Both the position numbers and the translations under genes were made by a program. The notes below the pieces were generated by a model. The model searched no databases. It had not been told where the DNA came from and saw only the letters and a program-made list of their open reading frames with translations. A stretch of DNA of 64,000 bases from Clostridiales bacterium (GTDB lineage Bacteria; Bacillota; Clostridia; Saccharofermentanales; Saccharofermentanaceae), in NCBI GenBank assembly GCA_017962145.1, contig JAGCVX010000037.1, positions 1 through 64,000 on the forward strand, given 5' to 3'. Below are positions 53,889 to 63,181 of the stretch, piece by piece (positions within the stretch are counted from its first letter, which is position 1; every line of letters starts with the position of its first letter).

Positions 53889-55112
53889 TTATTCCATTAA
53901 TTCTTCTATACGTACCTGACCAAGTAACTGGTCGAATTTTTCAATCGGGCTGATCAGCTTGCCGATGGATTCATCAACGTTCAGTGCGTCGATGATTCTT
54001 GCGACAAACGGAGTCATATTTACATCAACATACCAGGGCGCATCCAGAAGGGACTGCGGTCTGTATGTTAGATTCGTGCAAAGTACTTGTTTGATCATGC
54101 CGTCAGCACATGCTTTGTTGAAAGGCTCCAGACCATCGGTGAAAAGACCGAAAGGAGCTGCGCAGAAGATGTTTCCTGCACCACGTTCGTGCATATATTT
54201 GGCTGTACGGATCATAGTATTACCGGAGTTGATCATATCGTCTACGATCAGAACATCCTTGCCCTTCGGGTCATCGCCCAGGAAACGGAAGGACTTGATC
54301 GGATAATTGCCGTCTTCGTCAACCTTGGTGTAGTCGCGGTCACGATAGAAGATGCCCAGCGGCACGCCCAGCATGGAAGAATAGAAGATCGCACGGGAAA
54401 CCGCGCTCTCATCCGGGCTGATGATCATCATGTTGTCTTTATCGATATGAAGTCCCGGATTCTTGGAAATCAGGGTACTGATGATCTTATAAGCGGATTT
54501 CGGCATCTCGATGCCCATGAGCGGAACTGCGTTGATGATACGTGAATCATGCGGATCGAAGACGATCAGGTTGGCAACGCCGAGATTATAAAGATCTTTC
54601 AGCATCTGTGCACAGTCGAGAGATTCTCTTGTGATACAGTGATCCTGACGGCCTTCGTAAAGGAAAGGCATGATTACGTTGATACGCTTGGCTTTTCCGC
54701 TGACTGCCATGATGATACGGAGCAGATCACGGAAATGATCATCCGGGCTCTTATAGTGAGGCTGACCGGAAAGCGTAAATGTCTCATCATGGGAAAGAAC
54801 ATCGGTGATGATATAGATATCATGGCCGCGAACGGTCTGATTTAAGGTCACTTTACCTTCACCGGTCGCAAAACGGGTGATGGTCGCAGAAATTGTAAAA
54901 TCCCTACGCAAATAGCCGGCGCTATTCACATAAGGACTGTAATTCTTCTGTTGTTTCAGGAGTCGTTTTTCATAGAGGACATCGTTTACCTGCTGTACGA
55001 AGGCTTTGTTCGAGGTATGACAAATGATACCGATTGGTCCGAACGGTTCCAAAAGATAGCCACGATAATCAAAAGCATCAACAGAACCTGATGAACTCGT
55101 GTTCTCAGACAT
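53889..55112 (-). CDS. Ribose-phosphate pyrophosphokinase-like paralogue, atypical active site
   Basis: A 407-residue paralogue of the next downstream gene, with the same extended layout: FATGEGKVTLNQTVRGHD, FDPHDSRIINAVP, and the PRPP loop LIVDDMINSGNTM. It differs at sites that matter: the flexible-loop KRR is RDR (GIFYRDRDYTKV), and the pyrophosphate loop GG is SA (SPDESAVSRA). It may be a low-activity or regulatory subunit, as with PRPP synthetase-associated proteins in mammals; that is inference. ATG 55112 was chosen because GGAGGAGAC lies just upstream and the longer in-frame extension lacks a site. It stands 20 bases before prs in one transcript. Confidence 0.85.
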   Translation of the reverse strand: MSENTSSSGSVDAFDYRGYLLEPFGPIGIICHTSNKAFVQQVNDVLYEKRLLKQQKNYSPYVNSAGYLRRDFTISATITRFATGEGKVTLNQTVRGHDIYIITDVLSHDETFTLSGQPHYKSPDDHFRDLLRIIMAVSGKAKRINVIMPFLYEGRQDHCITRESLDCAQMLKDLYNLGVANLIVFDPHDSRIINAVPLMGIEMPKSAYKIISTLISKNPGLHIDKDNMMIISPDESAVSRAIFYSSMLGVPLGIFYRDRDYTKVDEDGNYPIKSFRFLGDDPKGKDVLIVDDMINSGNTMIRTAKYMHERGAGNIFCAAPFGLFTDGLEPFNKACADGMIKQVLCTNLTYRPQSLLDAPWYVDVNMTPFVARIIDALNVDESIGKLISPIEKFDQLLGQVRIEELME

Positions 55113-55205
55113 AGTCTCCTCCGAAAAACATAAATATGGTTTCAGCCACAAAAATAGTATAACGCTATTTCTTTCTTTTTTGTACTGTAAACTTTTGTGA
55201 ATTAT

Positions 55206-55236
55206 TTGACAAAATATATATAGAAATGGGTAAAGT
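55206..55236 (+). promoter_or_regulatory. Possible promoter in the prs-engB divergent gap
   Basis: A consensus TTGACA (55206-55211) with TAAAGT at 55231-55236 has a 19-base spacer; AT-rich sequence surrounds it. The 218-base gap also has a minus-strand TATACT near 55153-55158. These are the only promoter-like elements seen there. Confidence 0.3.
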
Positions 55237-55330
55237 GCATATAAAAATCATTTGTTTCTTTTAGGGCGCTTTAGGAAAACAGAGACGTTTATGTTATCAT
55301 GTTCCATATCGATAGGAGATTTAGACCCGT

Positions 55331-55933
55331 ATGAGTATAGACTTTCGCAAAACCACATTCTGGGGCGTAGCTTCAGATCTCAAGTCCTGTCCGGTGATCG
55401 ACCGTCCGGAAATCGTGCTTTCAGGCAAGTCCAATGTAGGTAAATCCTCTTTGGTAAATGCACTGGCGGATAACAAAAAACTGGCTCGTGTCAGCGCGAC
55501 TCCAGGCAAGACACGTCTTGTTGTGTATTTTGACGTGGACGGCAAGTTTTACTTTGCGGATCTGCCCGGCTACGGCTATGCAAAGGCCTCTAAGGACGTA
55601 AAAGAGAAGTTCAATAAGCTCTGTGACCAGTATTTTGTGTCCGGACGAGAGTTTTCTCTGGTTCTCCATCTCCTGGATATCCGTCATGCGCCATCGAAAG
55701 ACGATGTCAAGATGCTGCAGTTTATGAATCAGCAGGGGATCCCGTATTTCCTGGTATTTACCAAATGCGATAAGCTTTCCCGTGCACAGATGAACCGTCA
55801 GCTTCAGGAGTTTTCGAAAATCCTCGATTTCCACGATGATGCCCGCATTTTTGCCGTCTCCGCGGAGAAAAAAGTCGGACTTGAAGATCTTCGTGCTGCA
55901 ATCGAAGAATATCTGTCTGATCAGTTAAACTGA
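55331..55933 (+). CDS. engB: Ribosome biogenesis GTPase EngB (YsxC/YihA)
   Basis: A 200-residue GTPase needed for late 50S assembly. G motifs: G1 LSGKSNVGKSSLVNAL, G2/switch with SATPGKTRLV, G3 ADLPGYGYAKAS, G4 VFTKCDKLSR and G5 AVSAEKKVG. The length is typical. A hairpin terminator follows at 55959. It is divergent from the prs pair and is followed by comEC after a gap of about 130 bases. Confidence 0.97.
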   Translation: MSIDFRKTTFWGVASDLKSCPVIDRPEIVLSGKSNVGKSSLVNALADNKKLARVSATPGKTRLVVYFDVDGKFYFADLPGYGYAKASKDVKEKFNKLCDQYFVSGREFSLVLHLLDIRHAPSKDDVKMLQFMNQQGIPYFLVFTKCDKLSRAQMNRQLQEFSKILDFHDDARIFAVSAEKKVGLEDLRAAIEEYLSDQLN

Positions 55934-55958
55934 TTTCTTTTGCGCCGTAATCGCTATT

Positions 55959-56002
55959 CTTCGACAAATGCACTGTGATTGGTGTATTTTGTCGAAGTTT
56001 TT
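55959..56002 (+). terminator. Terminator after engB
   Basis: CTTCGACAAA (55959-55968) pairs with TTTGTCGAAG (55988-55997), with further CAC/GTG pairing inside, followed by TTTTT. Confidence 0.85.
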
Positions 56003-56066
56003 GCATTTTTGGATCTCTCTGAAAGAGTACACTTTTGATGCTATTCTTTTTGAAGGACCTTAAGGC

Positions 56067-58457
56067 ATGGATACGACTCTTTCACCGTCAAATCAAGCAG
56101 AAACCTGCCGCTTTTCCCGATCTGTTTGTATCGAACGGATTATCCGGTCGATCCTTGCACGTCCATGCGTCTATTGTTTGATCATGCTTCTTGTAGGCGG
56201 ATATTCAGCCTTTTATTCGTCACAGGTTTATGCGGTATTCGGAGCCGAAGTCCTTTTACTTACTCTGGCCACTGTCATTTCCGCCGAAACCTGGAAAAAT
56301 AGGGAGTGGATGTCGTTTCTTCTTGGGTTAGCAGCATATTTTGTCGCTTTTTCCGGCTTTTCAAGTTGCAGAAGAGCCATGGAGAGTAAAATGATCTCCG
56401 AATTTTACGACGGAAAAGCGTATGTACATTCCTCCAATTCGATTCGTGATGGCTACAAGAATCTTCAGCTTATTCTGGATACGGGAGAAGAGGTTGTTTA
56501 TCTGACAGATGAGGTCTTCGAATATGGGCAGATCCTTACGATTCGAGGCGAACTGACTCCGATTCACCCATCCGGAAATCCCGGAGATCTGAACTACGCA
56601 GATCATTTCAAGGCAAAAGGAATCGTGAGAAAACTTGATCCGGCTTCTGTATCGCATGTCAGCTCGAGTAAAAACATTTTTCTGGCAAAGGGATATAAAG
56701 CAGGATATGTGATATCCCAATACTGCCACCGTATCTGGCTTCGTTCTTCGGATGAAGAAACGGCTATGTTTCTTTCTGCTATGCTTGTAGGGGACGATTC
56801 ATATATTCCGGACGAGGTCAGCTCTCAGTTTAGAAAGAGCAATCTTTCCCATCTTCTGGTGGTTTCCGGTGCACACGTCAACTATTTTGCCTCTTCTTTC
56901 GGAGCGATTTTCGGTCTGATCTCCAAAGATAAGAAAAAGGCACTGATTTTACTGGGTTTAGGCTTGTTTGTGTTCGGGTTTGTTACGGGATGGTCCGGCT
57001 CAGCTACAAGAAGTATATTTACCTATCTGCTTATACGCTTATTCTCAGGTGAGTCGAGGTGCGTGGATCGATTGTCGGCAAGTGCGATCAGCGGTCTTCT
57101 CCTTGAAGGAATAGATCCTTTTTCGATGTTCTCATTTGGCCTTTTACTATCATTTTGTGCGACGATCAGTATTCTGGTGTTTCAGGAAAGAATGTTTGAA
57201 AAGGTGAGCAAAGTAGGGAAGAGCATTCCGACGGAACTGAAACGCTCGATATCCTGCTTTCTTTGTGCCCAGCTGGGGATGCTCCCTGTCCTGATGTTCC
57301 GACAGGGACATATCTCTCCGTTTTCTGCCTGTATATCCGTCTTTGCAGGTTTTCCTGCTGAAATGATATGTTCCTTTGGCCTGGTAGTTACGCTTATTAG
57401 TGTGGCCTTTCCGATAAAGATCCTGACGGATCTGTTACTTGTACCGATCCGCGGGCTTGTCCTGATGCTATGGAAGATGGCTCAAATCGGGGCCTCTTCG
57501 CATTTGCTGGACTTCCGATTCCAGAAATACTCAGTGCTTGTGCTTGTTTCGGTATTTGGGTTTGTTCTTGTCTTTCTCATGCGTTATGGATGGAAAAGGA
57601 GGCTGATTCTATTTGTCTCAGCTTGTTTGCTGTGTTTTTCGGTGGCAGCTCCGCTTCGCCATGGAAGAAAACTTGCGGAGATCTATTTTCTGGATGTCGG
57701 GCAGGGGGATAGTGCGATGATCGTTACAGATTCCTCGGTTGTCCTCATAGATGGCGGAAATATAGGTTGTGGAGATGGAATTCTCGTCGGAGTGCTTGAC
57801 TATTTCGGGCTTGAAAAGCTGGATATGGCACTGGCATCGCATCTGGATACTGATCATATAGGCGGGATAATCGAATTGTGGAGGGCCGGCTATGTTGATC
57901 ATCTTGTGACACCGTATTGGGGAGAAAGCGGGGAGATGGCGCAATTAGAAGCATCCTTCGCGAATCTTCCTCGTTCTGTTGAAGAGTTTCGTTCTGGATC
58001 TGTAATTGAACTTGGGGAAGCGTGTTCGCTTCAGATTTTGTGGCCGGATCAGCCTGTAGATGGAGGAAATCCGGATTCTATGGTGATTCTGGCAGAGCTG
58101 GGACAGACTCGAGTCCTCTTTACGGGCGATATTGATGAAGAAGTGGAAAAGATGCTTATTTCTCGGCTTCCGAACAGCCTGGATATCTTGAAAGTGGCGC
58201 ATCATGGCAGTCGGTTTTCCACGTCTGAAGCATTTCTGGATGAAGAAAAAATAGATGCAGCTGTGATAAGTGTAGGGTATAATCTTTATGGACATCCTTC
58301 TAAAGAAGTTCTCCAGCGTTTAGAAGAGCATGAAGTGCGTATTTACCGCACGGATGAGGCCGGATGCGTAAAGATGACGGTCTATGAGGACCACTGGGAA
58401 ATAGATTACTTTTTTGGAGATGGGAAGGAAAAGTATGGCGAAGCAGGCAAAAAGTAA
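56067..58457 (+). CDS. comEC: DNA internalisation competence protein ComEC/Rec2
   Basis: A 796-residue membrane protein forming the DNA uptake channel in natural transformation. Several N-terminal membrane helices (about 35-90) are followed by the ComEC core: FLSAMLVGDDSYIPDEV and SNLSHLLVVSGAHVNYFAS, then a helix bundle to about 515. The C-terminal MBL-fold domain (about 535-790) has EIYFLDVGQGDSAMIV, ASHLDTDHIGGIIEL (metal HxxDH), LFTGDIDEE and VAHHGSRFST, and probably degrades the non-transported strand. No comEA is in the window. No ribosome site stands out except AAGGACCTTAAGGC upstream. It overlaps holA by 23 bases. Confidence 0.93.
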   Translation: MDTTLSPSNQAETCRFSRSVCIERIIRSILARPCVYCLIMLLVGGYSAFYSSQVYAVFGAEVLLLTLATVISAETWKNREWMSFLLGLAAYFVAFSGFSSCRRAMESKMISEFYDGKAYVHSSNSIRDGYKNLQLILDTGEEVVYLTDEVFEYGQILTIRGELTPIHPSGNPGDLNYADHFKAKGIVRKLDPASVSHVSSSKNIFLAKGYKAGYVISQYCHRIWLRSSDEETAMFLSAMLVGDDSYIPDEVSSQFRKSNLSHLLVVSGAHVNYFASSFGAIFGLISKDKKKALILLGLGLFVFGFVTGWSGSATRSIFTYLLIRLFSGESRCVDRLSASAISGLLLEGIDPFSMFSFGLLLSFCATISILVFQERMFEKVSKVGKSIPTELKRSISCFLCAQLGMLPVLMFRQGHISPFSACISVFAGFPAEMICSFGLVVTLISVAFPIKILTDLLLVPIRGLVLMLWKMAQIGASSHLLDFRFQKYSVLVLVSVFGFVLVFLMRYGWKRRLILFVSACLLCFSVAAPLRHGRKLAEIYFLDVGQGDSAMIVTDSSVVLIDGGNIGCGDGILVGVLDYFGLEKLDMALASHLDTDHIGGIIELWRAGYVDHLVTPYWGESGEMAQLEASFANLPRSVEEFRSGSVIELGEACSLQILWPDQPVDGGNPDSMVILAELGQTRVLFTGDIDEEVEKMLISRLPNSLDILKVAHHGSRFSTSEAFLDEEKIDAAVISVGYNLYGHPSKEVLQRLEEHEVRIYRTDEAGCVKMTVYEDHWEIDYFFGDGKEKYGEAGKK

Positions 58458-59475
58458 CTGGAGCACATATAAAGACGTGATCATGGATGCGAAGAAGGGT
58501 AACGCTTCACGTATCTATCTGTTTACCGGAGAAGAGAAGTATCTCATCGACCGGACTGTCAGCAGCCTCAAAAAACAGTGGATCTCTCCGGGGGCCGAAA
58601 GTCTGGACTTCTATAACAAAGACATGGGACAATCAGAGCTGTCCATTTCCGATTTTCAGAATTTCGTCGGCTCTCCGCCGTTTATGTCAAAGTTCCGTTT
58701 GACCGTGATTCATAATGCAGGGCTCTGGGGACCCAAGGCTCCGTCTGATTCAAAGACCGTAGATGCCTGGAAAGAAGTGTTTGCCGCTGTCCCGGAGTGG
58801 GCATGTGTTCTTTTTGTCGAAGAAAAAGTGGATAAGCGCAAAAAGCAGATGATCGACGCAGTCAGCCAGAACGGCATGCTCGTGGATGTGGCGATGCTTG
58901 ATGAAGATACGCTGGAAGCCTGGATCCGATCCCGTCTTGAACCCCAGAAGATCAAGATCTCCAAGGATTGCATGGCTAGTTTGATCAGTCGTGTCGATTC
59001 GTCCATGCGGATGATCGATAACGAGATTACAAAGCTTATCCTTTATTGTCAGAATACAAATACTACAACGATCGATATGAAGATCCTTGAGATGTTGTGC
59101 CTTCCGGATGTGCATGCAACTGTATTTAATATGACAGATGCCATCGGTAAGAAAAAGCCCGGACAGGCACTGGAGCTTCTGGAAGACCTGGTGCGTTTGA
59201 AAGAGCCGATTCCGAAGATCCGCCTCATGCTTTCACGTCATATCCGCCACCTGATCTGCGCAAAGGAGATCGGCTCCCAGGAGAAATTGGTCGAGATGTT
59301 GAAATTGCATCCGTTCGCGGCGAAAAACCTGGTAGCTCAGTCAAAGAACTTTACGGTTGAGCAGCTGGAACGAATATATAACCTTTGTTTTGAATCGGAT
59401 CAATGGGTGAAGACCGGAAAAATGGATGACCGTATGTCTCTTGAGGTTCTTCTGGCCGCTTGCGGTAAAGTATAA
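58435..59475 (+). CDS. holA: DNA polymerase III subunit delta
   Basis: The clamp-loader subunit that opens the beta sliding clamp. Its 346 residues have the typical start KGNASRIYLFTGEEKYLIDRTV, the beta-binding FVGSPPFMSKFRLTVI region, and the C-terminal collar with PIPKIRLMLSRHIRHLI. The AAA+ motifs are degenerate as is normal for delta (no Walker A). ATG 58435 was chosen because GGGAAGGA lies 4 bases upstream; the longer in-frame start at 58414 has no site. It overlaps comEC by 23 bases, a common comEC-holA arrangement in Firmicutes. Confidence 0.93.
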   Translation: MAKQAKSNWSTYKDVIMDAKKGNASRIYLFTGEEKYLIDRTVSSLKKQWISPGAESLDFYNKDMGQSELSISDFQNFVGSPPFMSKFRLTVIHNAGLWGPKAPSDSKTVDAWKEVFAAVPEWACVLFVEEKVDKRKKQMIDAVSQNGMLVDVAMLDEDTLEAWIRSRLEPQKIKISKDCMASLISRVDSSMRMIDNEITKLILYCQNTNTTTIDMKILEMLCLPDVHATVFNMTDAIGKKKPGQALELLEDLVRLKEPIPKIRLMLSRHIRHLICAKEIGSQEKLVEMLKLHPFAAKNLVAQSKNFTVEQLERIYNLCFESDQWVKTGKMDDRMSLEVLLAACGKV

Positions 59476-59482
59476 TCATCCG

Positions 59483-59511
59483 TTGACGTATAAGGGGAAT
59501 TAAGATAGAAT
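59483..59511 (+). promoter_or_regulatory. icd promoter
   Basis: TTGACG (59483-59488) and TAGAAT (59506-59511), 17-base spacer, 37 bases before the icd ATG. Confidence 0.72.
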
Positions 59512-59547
59512 CAATGCGGTATTTTGAAGTACAGCGGAGGAGAGAAA

Positions 59548-60744
59548 ATGGCTAAAATTCAAATGAAAACGCCACTTGTTGAGATGGATGGCGACGAGAT
59601 GACACGAATTATCTGGAAACAGATCAAAGATATCGTGATTAATCCCTTTGTTGACCTTAAGACTGAGTATTTTGACCTTGGTCTTCCTCACCGTGATGAG
59701 ACGAATGATCAGGTTACGATCGATGCAGCGAACCGTGCAGCAGAGCTGGGTGTAGCAGTTAAGTGTGCTACGATCACCCCGAATGCACAGCGCATGGACG
59801 AATATAAACTGAAGCAGATGTGGAAGAGCCCGAACGGAACGATTCGTGCGATCCTGGACGGTACAGTATTCCGTGCTCCGATTCTGGTAAAGGGAATCAG
59901 CCCGTTTGTTTCCTGCTGGAAGAAGCCGATCACACTGGCTCGTCATGCTTATGGTGATGTCTATCGTGATGTTGAGATGTATGTTTCCGGCAAAGCGAAG
60001 GCTGAACTGGTCGTTACATACGAAGATGGACATCAGGAAGTAAAGACGATTCACGAGTTCAAGGGCCCCGGCGTAATCGAGGGCATGCACAATGTGGATG
60101 CAAGTATCGAGGCTTTTGCGCGTTCTTGCTTTATGTATGCACTGGATATCAAGCAGGATCTGTGGTTTGCTACCAAGGATACTATCTCTAAGGTATATGA
60201 CCATCGTTTCAAGGATATCTTCCAGGAAATTTATGATAATGAATTCAAGACAAAGTTCGAAGAAGCCGGTATTACTTATTTCTACACATTGATCGATGAC
60301 GCGGTAGCTCGTGTTATGCGCTCTGAGGGTGGTATTCTCTGGGCTTGCAAGAACTATGACGGCGACGTTATGTCTGACATGGTTGCTTCTGCTTGCGGAA
60401 GCCTTGCCATGATGACTTCCGTTCTCGTATCTCCTTCCGGAAAATATGAGTACGAAGCTGCTCACGGTACAGTCACTCGTCATTATTATCGTTACCTTAA
60501 GGGTGAAACCACTTCTACAAACCCGATGGCAACTCTGTTTGCATGGAGCGGTGCTCTTAGAAAAAGAGGCCAGCTGGATGAGCTTCCTGAGCTGGTTGCA
60601 TTTGCCGATAAGCTTGAAAAGGCTTCCATCGACACCATTGAAGAGGGTACCATTACCGGTGACCTCAACAGTTTGATGGATCATCCGAATAAGAAGGTCG
60701 TCAATACTGAAGAATTCTTAAAAGCGATTGCCGCGAAATTATAA
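59548..60744 (+). CDS. icd: NADP-dependent isocitrate dehydrogenase (eukaryotic-type subfamily)
   Basis: It oxidatively decarboxylates isocitrate to 2-oxoglutarate. The 398 residues match the homodimeric subfamily typical of eukaryotic cytosolic enzymes and many bacteria: [47 protein letters not shown], the isocitrate-binding [11 protein letters not shown], and [13 protein letters not shown] with the NADP region. ATG 59548 is fixed by GGAGGAGAG upstream. It is the only TCA-related gene here and supplies 2-oxoglutarate for glutamate and arginine synthesis. A promoter sits upstream and a SEC-C gene follows 19 bases later. Confidence 0.95.
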   Translation: MAKIQMKTPLVEMDGDEMTRIIWKQIKDIVINPFVDLKTEYFDLGLPHRDETNDQVTIDAANRAAELGVAVKCATITPNAQRMDEYKLKQMWKSPNGTIRAILDGTVFRAPILVKGISPFVSCWKKPITLARHAYGDVYRDVEMYVSGKAKAELVVTYEDGHQEVKTIHEFKGPGVIEGMHNVDASIEAFARSCFMYALDIKQDLWFATKDTISKVYDHRFKDIFQEIYDNEFKTKFEEAGITYFYTLIDDAVARVMRSEGGILWACKNYDGDVMSDMVASACGSLAMMTSVLVSPSGKYEYEAAHGTVTRHYYRYLKGETTSTNPMATLFAWSGALRKRGQLDELPELVAFADKLEKASIDTIEEGTITGDLNSLMDHPNKKVVNTEEFLKAIAAKL

Positions 60745-60763
60745 GTTTTAAGGAGATATGATT

Positions 60764-61291
60764 ATGAGTTATTTTGAAGATTGGACAAAGCATTCTGAAA
60801 CTGTTGAGAATGAAAACGATTATAAGGCTTATATTGCTAAGTACTATGAGCTTGAGAAGAATGCATATGACGCGATTCTTTCCAAGTATCCGGATAACAG
60901 CGACCTTCTGAACGGTAAGGCTTCCGAACTGGCTGAAAAGCTCGGATTCAAGAAGGAAAACATGGAGATTTTCGTTGGATTCCTCGAGGGTGTCGCTTCC
61001 AGCTTGACTGAAGAATACGATTATAAGTCTGTAACAGATGATTCTGACGTAGCTCTGAAGATCGATTATGAAAAGCTCTACTACAATATGCGTGATGCAA
61101 AGGCTGAGTGGCTGTACTCCCTGAAGAGCTGGGATAATGTTCTTACTGAGGAAAAGCGCCAGGAGATCACAAAGCAGTATCGTGATGACAATACTGTACA
61201 TGTTGAAAAGATCGGCCGTAACGATCCGTGTCCTTGCGGAAGCGGCAAGAAGTATAAGAAGTGCTGCGGTAAGAAAGAGCAGGAGCAGTAA
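60764..61291 (+). CDS. SEC-C metal-binding domain protein
   Basis: A 175-residue soluble protein. Residues 1-140 are helical ([32 protein letters not shown], with no clear family), and the C-terminus is a SEC-C zinc motif, [21 protein letters not shown], as at the end of SecA. The helical part resembles the small SEC-C proteins of Clostridia of unknown role. ATG 60764 is preferred because AAGGAG is 8 bases upstream; ATG 60758 is only 2 bases from it. It follows icd by 19 bases and shares its transcript. Confidence 0.82.
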   Translation: MSYFEDWTKHSETVENENDYKAYIAKYYELEKNAYDAILSKYPDNSDLLNGKASELAEKLGFKKENMEIFVGFLEGVASSLTEEYDYKSVTDDSDVALKIDYEKLYYNMRDAKAEWLYSLKSWDNVLTEEKRQEITKQYRDDNTVHVEKIGRNDPCPCGSGKKYKKCCGKKEQEQ

Positions 61292-61381
61292 TCTTCTTGA
61301 AAAACTGAATATTGAAGCATTGCATTTGGCAATGATGAATTAGTGATATTTGGGGCTGTGCCCTTGTATATCGGGATTATT

Positions 61382-61434
61382 ACCCGGACATGAGATGAGA
61401 TTTTTTTAGATATCTCGCTTATGCCCGGGTTTTT
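61382..61434 (+). terminator. Terminator before radC
   Basis: ACCCGGaCATgAGatGAGAT (left) pairs imperfectly with ATATCTCgctTATGCCCGGGT (right), followed by TTTT at about 61431-61434. It closes the icd transcript just ahead of the radC ribosome site. Confidence 0.7.
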
Positions 61435-61456
61435 GTGTGTAAAGGAGGTGAGAAAA

Positions 61457-62164
61457 ATGAAAATCTGTGAATTGAGTCCCACTGTCCGACCGTATGAACG
61501 GCTGGAAGAATTCGGTGCGGAAGCACTTTCCGACGAAGAACTGATAGCAATCTTGATCCGGACAGGAACAAAAGGAAAGTCATCGAAAGAGATCGCGTCT
61601 CAACTTTTGAGTCACGTCTGCCTTTCGGAAGGACTTTCGGATCTGAATCGGATCTCTCTTTCTGAGTTAAGCAGCCAGGAAGGGATAGGGCGAGTTAAAG
61701 CGATTATGCTCAAAGCCTGTATCGAATTGGGAAGACGCTGTTACAGCGATGTTCCGGGGCGTGACAAACTTCAGTTTTCGTCTGCTGAAGTTGCGATCTC
61801 GTATTTCGAGAATAAGATGGCTTATCTTGAGACAGAAGAAGTGCATGCGGTTTTCCTGGATTCCAGGAATAAGATGATCTCCTACGAGGTCATTTCAAAA
61901 GGTTCGCTTGGGTCTGTCGGCTTCTTTGCCAGGGAACTGTTTAAGACTGCGGTGCGCTGTAATGCGGCTTCTGTAATCGTTGCGCATAATCATCCAAGCG
62001 GCGATCCGACGCCGAGCGAAGAAGATTATCTCGCAACTGCAGGTCTGTTGGAAGCAGGAAATTTAATGGGAATCGAGATAAAAGACCACATTGTAGTGGG
62101 AAGAGGCATTTCGATAAGTATGCAAAGTCAAGGAATGATGGAGGTTAGAAGTAATGAAGACTGA
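61457..62164 (+). CDS. radC: RadC family protein (JAMM/MPN+ domain)
   Basis: A 235-residue protein. The N-terminal helix-hairpin-helix region has RLEEFGAEALSDEELIAILIRTG and LSSQEGIGRVKAIMLKA; the JAMM metalloprotease-like domain has EVHAVFLDSRNKM, SKGSLGSVGFFAREL and the metal motif VAHNHPSGDPTPSEED. Its role as a DNA repair protein is doubted in the literature; nuclease or peptidase activity is uncertain. ATG 61457 is fixed by AAAGGAGGTGA. In many Firmicutes radC is followed by mreB; here a DUF5688 gene follows instead, overlapping by 11 bases. Confidence 0.92.
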   Translation: MKICELSPTVRPYERLEEFGAEALSDEELIAILIRTGTKGKSSKEIASQLLSHVCLSEGLSDLNRISLSELSSQEGIGRVKAIMLKACIELGRRCYSDVPGRDKLQFSSAEVAISYFENKMAYLETEEVHAVFLDSRNKMISYEVISKGSLGSVGFFARELFKTAVRCNAASVIVAHNHPSGDPTPSEEDYLATAGLLEAGNLMGIEIKDHIVVGRGISISMQSQGMMEVRSNED

Positions 62165-63101
62165 AAATAAGGTAAAACCAGAAAAGCTTTCGTTTGACAA
62201 ATTCAGGTCGGCATTTCGGGACAGATATGAGTGCGCATTTCCGGAACTTACGAAGAATTACACGCTTTCTGAGCAGCTGATCAAGAAAAACAACAGGGAA
62301 TTGCATGGGCTTGTAGTAAGAGGAAGAAATACCCGCGTTGCTCCTGTTTTCTACTACGAAGACTTTTATGAGGCGTATAAGAAAGGAACATCGATCGATG
62401 ACTGTATCGGAAAGATCATCCAGTTTATGAATACGAATAAGATGCCGGATGAGGATTTCGGTGACTTTCTTTCCAGCTGGAAACGCGTAAAAGACCATCT
62501 CATCGTCAAATTGATCTGTAGAAAGACGAACCACAATATGCTGAAAGAGACACCTTTCCGCGTTTTTGGAGATATGGCCGTTATCGCACAGATCTATGTG
62601 GATAATGAAGCACTGGGAAAAGGCGCTGTCACTGTCGACCTTCCGCTTGTTTCACATTGGAATATCTCAGTTTCCGAGCTTTTTGATACCGCTCTTGAAA
62701 ATATGCTTAAGTACCATGTCAGGTTTATCAATCTTATGGACTGCGCCAGAGCGGAGGATGAAGAACGCAGCAAGGAGGAAGAAGTTCCGAAGATATATGT
62801 GACTACATTCGATGAGTCTTTCTGTGGTGCCGCATCCATGCTTCGTACGGATGAGCTCATTTCGTTTGCAAAGAAGCAGGACAAAGACTTTTATGTCCTT
62901 CCGGTATCTGTCCACGAAGTGCTTTTGATCGAAAAACTGGATGAAGTAGACCCGAATCTCATAAAAAGCATGCTTGAGTCGATCAATTCAGATCACGCGG
63001 CAAATGACGAAATCCTTTCCGAACAGATCTTTGTACTCGATCGAAACGACAAGTATCTTCGAAGCGGGGAGGATGGAAAAACAGTCTGTATCGTTGGCTA
63101 G
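62154..63101 (+). CDS. DUF5688 family protein
   Basis: A 315-residue soluble protein of a family common in Clostridia and of unknown function. Blocks in keeping with DUF5688: RNTRVAPVFYYEDFYEAYKKGTSID near residue 60, KMPDEDFGDFLSSWKRVKDHLIVKLICRK, FGDMAVIAQIYVDNEALGKGAVTV, then FDTALENMLKYHVRFINLMD, and FYVLPVSVHEVLLIEKLD near 245, where the last part has a histidine that recurs in the family. No membrane segment is present. It overlaps radC by 11 bases and ends about 80 bases before mreC, where mreB is often found. Family assignment is from memory. Confidence 0.8.
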   Translation: MKTENKVKPEKLSFDKFRSAFRDRYECAFPELTKNYTLSEQLIKKNNRELHGLVVRGRNTRVAPVFYYEDFYEAYKKGTSIDDCIGKIIQFMNTNKMPDEDFGDFLSSWKRVKDHLIVKLICRKTNHNMLKETPFRVFGDMAVIAQIYVDNEALGKGAVTVDLPLVSHWNISVSELFDTALENMLKYHVRFINLMDCARAEDEERSKEEEVPKIYVTTFDESFCGAASMLRTDELISFAKKQDKDFYVLPVSVHEVLLIEKLDEVDPNLIKSMLESINSDHAANDEILSEQIFVLDRNDKYLRSGEDGKTVCIVG

Positions 63102-63181
63102 ACTGGATTTTTAGACTATAATCAGAATGGTTACATAAAAGTATGGTATACTTTATGAATACTGTTCTGGAGGTCTCGATT

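Noticed and set aside
55113..55330. Possible riboswitch or leader in the prs-engB gap
   Set aside because: No conserved stem or known riboswitch core could be seen; only AT-rich sequence with weak promoter-like hexamers.
59500..60684. Minus-strand open frame of about 394 codons opposite icd
   Set aside because: In register with icd and made of residues typical of antisense translation; no domain.
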